Positions 7,353-10,982 of a stretch of 10,982 nucleotides of DNA are shown one piece after another. Every line of letters starts with the position of its first letter. Position 1 is the first letter of the stretch. The notes below the pieces were generated by a model. The model saw only the letters and a program-made list of their open reading frames with translations, was not told the DNA's origin and ran no database searches. This DNA comes from Planctomycetaceae bacterium (GTDB lineage: Bacteria; Planctomycetota; Phycisphaerae; Phycisphaerales; SM1A02), in NCBI GenBank assembly GCA_027488415.1, contig JAIYBS010000177.1, forward strand, positions 1 through 10,982, given 5' to 3'. The position numbers and the translations under genes are program-made.

Positions 7353-8330
7353 TCACTTCCGCTGCAGCTCAAGCTTCTTCACCTGGCCGTCGGTGAGCGC
7401 GCGCCAGACGGGGGCGCCGCGCCATTCCTTGTGGTTCTGGGCCGTCACGCTCAGCAGGAAGGGATGCATGTCCGGAACGGGCATCGGGCCGGTCCGGCCG
7501 TCCGCGCCCACGACCTTGCTCCAGCCGTTCGGGTTCGCCGGCAGCCCGTCCCGCGACTCGCCGAGCCGGATCTCGGCGCCCGGCACCGGCTGCTTCGACT
7601 TCGCGTCGATCACGAGGAAGTCGACCTGCTTCACCTGCAGCTTGCGCATGGGCACGTCGACGGAGCGCGGACCCGTGATCGTGCGCCCGTCGAACTCCAC
7701 CACCGCGTCCTGGTAGCCCGCGAGCCGGACGGTGACGCGGTTTCGGAACCCGGACACCTGGTCGACCGTCGCCTTGCCGTCGGCGCCCGTCTTCGCGGAC
7801 TGCAGCGGCGGGAAGCCCCAGTCCGCCTCGACGCCCGGCTGCGGCAGGTACAGGAACGTGGCGCCGAACACGTCGGCGCCGGCGATCGGCTCCTTGGTGC
7901 GCGAGTCGACGACCTCGAGCTCCATCGGCGCGCGGCGCACCGCGGTGAAGCGCACCTCGTACTCGTTGTCGGGCTTCGGCTTCACGTCGTCGTACATGAC
8001 GACGTGGTCGTAGCCGCCTGCGTCCGGCGCGATCGACGCGTTGGGCGTCTCGAAGACGCCGAAGATCACGGGCTCGTAGCCCGCGCGCAGCATGGTGAGG
8101 TTGGTGTTCGCGGAGCCGACCATCACCTCGGCGCGGCCGTCGGGACCGGAGTGCACGAACTTCTTCCCCGGGAAGAAGTTGAAGAACCCGAAGCGGTGGC
8201 GGTAGATGCGCACGTCCTGCAGCGGATCGCCCGCGCGCGCGTCGACCGCGTGAACCACGATCGGCTTGCCGCAGCCGGCCGCGACGAGCGCGGCGGCGAG
8301 CAGGGCGAGGATGACGCGGGTGCGGCGCAC
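7353..8330 (-). CDS. Putative lipoprotein with carboxypeptidase-regulatory-like repeats
   Basis: A 325-residue predicted lipoprotein. The N-terminus has two arginines, a hydrophobic core and a lipobox-like VAAGC with Cys20 as the lipid-attachment site; residue +2 is Gly, so there is no Asp inner-membrane retention signal and an outer-membrane location is possible. Three segments resemble carboxypeptidase regulatory-like beta-sandwiches: VVHAVDARAGDPLQDVRIY (25-43), ELEVVDSRTKEPIAGADVF (137-155) and DFLVIDAKSKQPVPGAEIR (237-255). Each starts with a strand, then a D-x-(R/K)-(S/A/T) turn, a P-x-x-(G/D) and a further strand, with glycine/aspartate turns (GPDGRAEV, GADGKATV, GADGRTGPM) following. 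No enzyme active site is seen. The GTG start at 8330 lies 10 nt after the stop of the preceding stator-like gene and has no strong Shine-Dalgarno, so it is probably expressed by coupling. The position makes it a likely outer-membrane or periplasmic partner of the motor. Confidence 0.8.
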   Translation of the reverse strand: MRRTRVILALLAAALVAAGCGKPIVVHAVDARAGDPLQDVRIYRHRFGFFNFFPGKKFVHSGPDGRAEVMVGSANTNLTMLRAGYEPVIFGVFETPNASIAPDAGGYDHVVMYDDVKPKPDNEYEVRFTAVRRAPMELEVVDSRTKEPIAGADVFGATFLYLPQPGVEADWGFPPLQSAKTGADGKATVDQVSGFRNRVTVRLAGYQDAVVEFDGRTITGPRSVDVPMRKLQVKQVDFLVIDAKSKQPVPGAEIRLGESRDGLPANPNGWSKVVGADGRTGPMPVPDMHPFLLSVTAQNHKEWRGAPVWRALTDGQVKKLELQRK

Positions 8331-8340
8331 GGCGTGGACG

Positions 8341-9153
8341 CTACTGCACGCCGCCCGTGCCGGACTGGATGGACGTCCCCGCGCGCACCGGCAGCGGGTT
8401 CGAGTCGAAGCCGCGGTCGAGGATCGCCTGCTCGACGAGCTTCGCCTGGCGGAAGGACCCCTCCCACACCAGGAGCTCGACGCGGTGCGTCGTGGGCAGG
8501 TAGCCGTCGAGGAGCTTGGCCACGGCCTCGGCCGCCGCGGCGGCATCGGGGACGTCGCTCCCGGTCTTCGGCGCGCTGATCTCCTTGGTGTCCGCGGTGG
8601 CGCGGAAGCGCGAGAGCTTGCCGCCGGCAAGCGTGAGGATGACGCTCTTGCGGTTGTCCTGCTGGAACCGGCTGACGCGCACGAAGCCGGTCGGGGCCTT
8701 GGCGGACTGCTGGATCTTCTCGGCCTCCGCGGTCAGCCGCTCGATGGACTTGCGGTCCTCGGCGAGCGCCGCGGCGGCGGCCAGCGAGTCCTGCTCGGAC
8801 TTGCGAGTGTCCGCCTTCAGGCGGTCGACCTCCTGCTCCGCCTGCGGGAGCCGCTCGGACGCGGCCTTCCAGCGCGCGGCGAGCTCCGGGTCGCCCGCGG
8901 GCGGCAGCGCGGCGAGCTTCGCCTCGAGGTCGCGGAGCTCCTCGCGCAGCCGGTCGAGCTCGCGCACCTCGGCCTGCGACTTCTCGGTCTCCGCGGGCGA
9001 GTCGGTCGCGCGCCCGAAGAGCACCACCATCAGCAGGATGAACATGATCACGCCGAGCGCGTTGGTGATCGCGTCGAGGAAGAGGTCGAGCGGATCGCCC
9101 GCGAGCGACGCGCCCTTGCGGCTCCCTCGGCGACGGCGGCGGCCGGCGCTCAC
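8341..9153 (-). CDS. ExbD/MotB-like single-helix protein with coiled coil (second paralogue)
   Basis: A 270-residue membrane protein. A very basic N-terminus (RRRRR at 5-9) should stay in the cytoplasm. One membrane helix spans about 27-47, opening with FLDAITNALG, in which Asp27 aligns with the proton-binding Asp of ExbD and MotB. A long charged heptad-like region (about 55-150) should form a periplasmic coiled coil. A C-terminal globular domain follows (about 155-260) with the segment VELLVWEGSFRQAKLVEQAI then LDRGFDSN, which matches the pattern of the end of ExbD (strand, helix, RxGF). The GTG start at 9153 overlaps the TGA of the upstream gene as GTGA, and AGGGAG lies 7 nt upstream. No OmpA-like peptidoglycan-binding motif is seen, unlike MotB or ZorB. 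Exact family not recognised. Confidence 0.85.
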   Translation of the reverse strand: MSAGRRRRRGSRKGASLAGDPLDLFLDAITNALGVIMFILLMVVLFGRATDSPAETEKSQAEVRELDRLREELRDLEAKLAALPPAGDPELAARWKAASERLPQAEQEVDRLKADTRKSEQDSLAAAAALAEDRKSIERLTAEAEKIQQSAKAPTGFVRVSRFQQDNRKSVILTLAGGKLSRFRATADTKEISAPKTGSDVPDAAAAAEAVAKLLDGYLPTTHRVELLVWEGSFRQAKLVEQAILDRGFDSNPLPVRAGTSIQSGTGGVQ

Positions 9154-10019
9154 GGCGCGGCTCCCTTCGTCGGCGCGGCGGGCGGCGCGGCGGGCGGGGC
9201 AGCCGGCACGTCGAGCGGCACCTGGCCCGTCGAATCCGCGGCGCCGTCGAGGAACCCGCCGGAGGCGCCGTCCCAGAGCTGCCAGCCGACCTCGAAGCCG
9301 CGGCGGATCATTCGGTCCCGAAGCGCCTCGAAGCGCGGGATCGCGTCCTCGTGGACGACGAACACCATGTACGACTTGTCGGGCATGCGCGCACCGAGCG
9401 CGCCGACGAGGCGGGCGTCCGCGTCGGGATCGGCAAGCGTCGCCACGTGCACCGGCACCCGCGCGGCGTCGAGCTCGCCGACCACGATCTTGCCCGCCAT
9501 CGGCTCGACGAACACCGGTGCCTTCGGGTACTTCATTCCCGGGCGGAACTTCACGCGCTCGCGGAGCGCATCGGCCTGCGCGGCCTTTCGTGCGTCGGCG
9601 ACCTGCTGCTTCAGCTCGTCGACCCTGCGCGCCGCGGCCTCCTGCTCGGCGAGCACACGCGCGCGCTCGGCGGACGCCTCCTCGGAACGGCGCCTCGCGC
9701 GCGGGGCCTCCTGCGCCATCTGCCGGAGCCGGTCGTCGAGGATGTCGACCTCGCCCTGCGTGACGTCCTTGCCGCCCTTGCGACGCTCGATCTCGCGCGT
9801 CAGGATCGCGAGGCGCTCGCGGAGGTCATCCGCGCTCTCGGCGGCCTTCGACTCCTCGGGCGTCCCGGACTTGCCGGGCGTCGCCTGCATGTCGTCGGAG
9901 AGGCCGTCGATCGCGAGCAGCAGCGCCACCAGGATCAGGATGCCGGTGAGGCATGCCATGATGTCCTGGAACGAGAAGAGGCTGAGCGGTGCGTCCTCGC
10001 GACGCTTGCGGCGCCCCAT
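9150..10019 (-). CDS. ExbD/MotB-like single-helix protein with coiled coil (first paralogue)
   Basis: A 289-residue membrane protein. After the basic start MGRRKRRED the helix begins at FSFQDIMACLTG, with Asp19 at the position of the ExbD/MotB proton-binding Asp, and runs to about 38. Residues 60-155 are rich in Glu, Arg, Ala and Leu and predict a long coiled coil. The C-terminal domain (about 165-250) has KAPVFVEPMAGKIVV, then VVHEDAIPRFEALRDRMI and RRGFEVG, the same order as in the next gene product, so the two are paralogues. It ends in an Ala/Pro-rich tail (272-289) coded partly by a 12-bp tandem repeat. The ATG at 10019 lies 3 nt after the stop of the channel gene, without a clear Shine-Dalgarno. 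Likely role: half of a heterodimeric stalk in a proton-driven complex. Confidence 0.86.
   Translation of the reverse strand: MGRRKRREDAPLSLFSFQDIMACLTGILILVALLLAIDGLSDDMQATPGKSGTPEESKAAESADDLRERLAILTREIERRKGGKDVTQGEVDILDDRLRQMAQEAPRARRRSEEASAERARVLAEQEAAARRVDELKQQVADARKAAQADALRERVKFRPGMKYPKAPVFVEPMAGKIVVGELDAARVPVHVATLADPDADARLVGALGARMPDKSYMVFVVHEDAIPRFEALRDRMIRRGFEVGWQLWDGASGGFLDGAADSTGQVPLDVPAAPPAAPPAAPTKGAAP
9171..9194. repeat. Two perfect 12-bp tandem repeats in the stator gene tail
   Basis: CGGCGCGGCGGG occurs twice back to back, coding (on the minus strand) for the Pro/Pro/Ala/Ala tail of the first stator-like protein. Such repeats change copy number easily, so tail length may vary between strains. 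Confidence 0.8.
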
Positions 10020-10022
10020 GGG

Positions 10023-10928
10023 TCACTGCCAATCGGTGAGCTTGAGGCGCGACAGCACGTGCTCGTTGGTGAAGTCGGTGATGCCGTCGAGCAGCGCCTC
10101 CTCGCGCTTGTAGACCCAGGTGGAGAGCAGCTGGATCGCGACCGCGGCGAGCAGCGCGACGAGCGTCGTCTCGAACGCGGTCGCGAGTCCCGCGACGACC
10201 GGGCCGAGCTTGCTCTTGATGCTCGAGGAGTCGCCGCCCGCCTGGTTGAGGACGTCGGTGAACGAGCCGATCGCCTGCGAGAGGCCGACGACGGTGCCGA
10301 TGAAGCCGAGGATCGGGATCGTCCAGATGAGCGAGCGGATCACGGTGTAGCTCGAGTCGATGCTCGACGCGTCGGAATCCGCCTGGCTCTCGAGCACCGC
10401 GCCGACGTCGCGCACCTCGCCGATGTTGCCGAGGTTCGAGAGCGCCATGTCGATGCGGCGGAAGAGGAGGAAGTCCTTCGGGCGCTCCGCGACCGCGCGG
10501 ATGCGGCGGAGCACGTCGCCCGAGGTGCCGGGGCTGAGGACGAAGTCCCCGCGGCGCGGGACGATGTCGACGGCGCGGAGCGCGCGCATCTGGATCGAGG
10601 TCTTCGTCCACTTCGCGTACATGATGCCGAGGCACCAGCACGAGAAGAACACGACCGCCCAGTTCGTCCAGCAGCGGTTCATCATCTCGAGCAGGTAGCC
10701 CTTCGGCGCGACGAGGATGAGCGCGAGCGCGATGATCACCGTCATCACGGCCGCGACGCCGAGCCAGAGCGGCGCGGCGGCGACCGTGTAGCGACCGGCG
10801 GGGAGGCCGATCAGGCACTCGACGTCGCCGCGGCGCGCGTCGAGCTTCTCGCGGGACGCGTGATCGGCGGGCGCGGGCTGCGGGGTGCGGGCGCCTGGGG
10901 TTCCGGTGGGCTGCGCGGGCTGTGCCAT
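10023..10928 (-). CDS. MotA/TolQ/ExbB family proton channel protein
   Basis: A 301-residue inner-membrane protein of the MotA/TolQ/ExbB superfamily (PF01618), whose pentamers conduct ions and turn around or push a dimer of MotB/TolR/ExbD. There are four hydrophobic helices: about 53-73, 86-104, 199-221 and 246-270. The third, with IPILGFIGTVVGLSQAIGSF, and the fourth, GLATAFETTLVALLAAVA, are the family core; Thr212 and Thr250/Thr254/Thr255 are candidates for the polar residues lining the proton path. Four helices and an approximately 95-residue cytoplasmic loop resemble MotA or ZorA topology more than three-helix ExbB. There is no long C-terminal tail. The first 45 residues are Pro/Ala-rich and then charged. 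The ATG has AAGGA 6 nt upstream (10939-10935). It is the first gene of a four-gene leftward operon. Confidence 0.92.
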   Translation of the reverse strand: MAQPAQPTGTPGARTPQPAPADHASREKLDARRGDVECLIGLPAGRYTVAAAPLWLGVAAVMTVIIALALILVAPKGYLLEMMNRCWTNWAVVFFSCWCLGIMYAKWTKTSIQMRALRAVDIVPRRGDFVLSPGTSGDVLRRIRAVAERPKDFLLFRRIDMALSNLGNIGEVRDVGAVLESQADSDASSIDSSYTVIRSLIWTIPILGFIGTVVGLSQAIGSFTDVLNQAGGDSSSIKSKLGPVVAGLATAFETTLVALLAAVAIQLLSTWVYKREEALLDGITDFTNEHVLSRLKLTDWQ

Positions 10929-10948
10929 GGGTGTTCCTTCGGCGATCG

Positions 10949-10957
10949 AGGGTATCA
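10949..10957 (-). promoter_or_regulatory. Possible extended -10 promoter of the motor operon
   Basis: The minus strand reads TGATACCCT, a TGn extension in front of a TAnnnT hexamer, ending 20 nt before the channel-gene ATG. A start about 7 nt on leaves a leader of about 14 nt containing the AAGGA ribosome binding site at 10939-10935. No -35 is clear, which is normal for extended -10 promoters. The 54 bp from 10929 to the window end contain nothing else I can identify. Confidence 0.4.
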
Positions 10958-10982
10958 GGCTTGGGTGTGGGCCTCGTCTGCC

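Noticed and set aside
8266..10113. 615-codon rightward open frame across the stator genes
   Set aside because: It crosses three well-supported leftward genes with coupled starts and stops, and its product is Arg/Ser/Ala-rich with no domain.
7353..10928. Zorya (ZorA-ZorB) anti-phage system
   Set aside because: The channel protein lacks the long ZorA tail, neither stator shows an OmpA-like peptidoglycan-binding domain, and no ZorC, ZorD or ZorE-like gene is visible in the window.

Overview
The window is about 11 kb of very GC-rich, densely packed bacterial chromosome. It has eleven confidently coding genes, one likely partial gene at the left edge, and no rRNA, tRNA, insertion sequence or CRISPR array that I can see. 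The lipoprotein signal, the ExbD-like envelope proteins, ApaG and the XerC/D recombinase point to a didermic (Gram-negative type) bacterium. Strong G/C bias at third codon positions, frequent GTG starts and long antisense open frames fit a high-GC Planctomycetota- or Myxococcota-like organism, but the sequence alone does not settle the phylum.

Left part (1-4500): the start of an unidentified leftward gene lies at the edge. Next is trpS (tryptophanyl-tRNA synthetase, rightward), which converges on a leftward cluster trpC-apaG-asd (indole-3-glycerol-phosphate synthase, ApaG, aspartate-semialdehyde dehydrogenase). The two transcription units meet in a perfect 38-bp inverted repeat with a 2-nt spacer. 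It contains most or all of both stop codons and the last codons of asd, and probably acts as a bidirectional terminator or is an inserted palindromic element. Divergent from trpC is a rightward CPBP-family intramembrane protease.

Middle (4500-7350): leftward zwf (glucose-6-phosphate dehydrogenase) converges on the protease gene with 6 bp between stops. Upstream of zwf lie a XerC/XerD-type tyrosine recombinase and, overlapping its start by 38 bp, a small four-cysteine protein of unknown function. Several genes (trpS, apaG, zwf) lack a Shine-Dalgarno but have a TAnnnT hexamer 8-9 nt before the start codon, suggesting near-leaderless transcripts.

Right part (7350-10930): a leftward four-gene operon is the most unusual content. 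It encodes a four-helix MotA/TolQ/ExbB-family channel subunit, two different single-helix ExbD/MotB-like proteins with long coiled-coil segments and a shared C-terminal domain, and a predicted lipoprotein with three repeated beta-sandwich-type segments. The genes are separated by 3 nt, a 4-nt overlap and 10 nt. Each stator-like protein keeps an Asp at the start of its membrane helix, where ExbD and MotB bind the proton. I infer an ion-driven envelope motor with a heterodimeric stalk and a lipoprotein partner. The one-TolQ-plus-two-TolR composition recalls the Myxococcus AglRQS motor, but the long coiled coils and the lipoprotein make it distinct. Its function is unknown.
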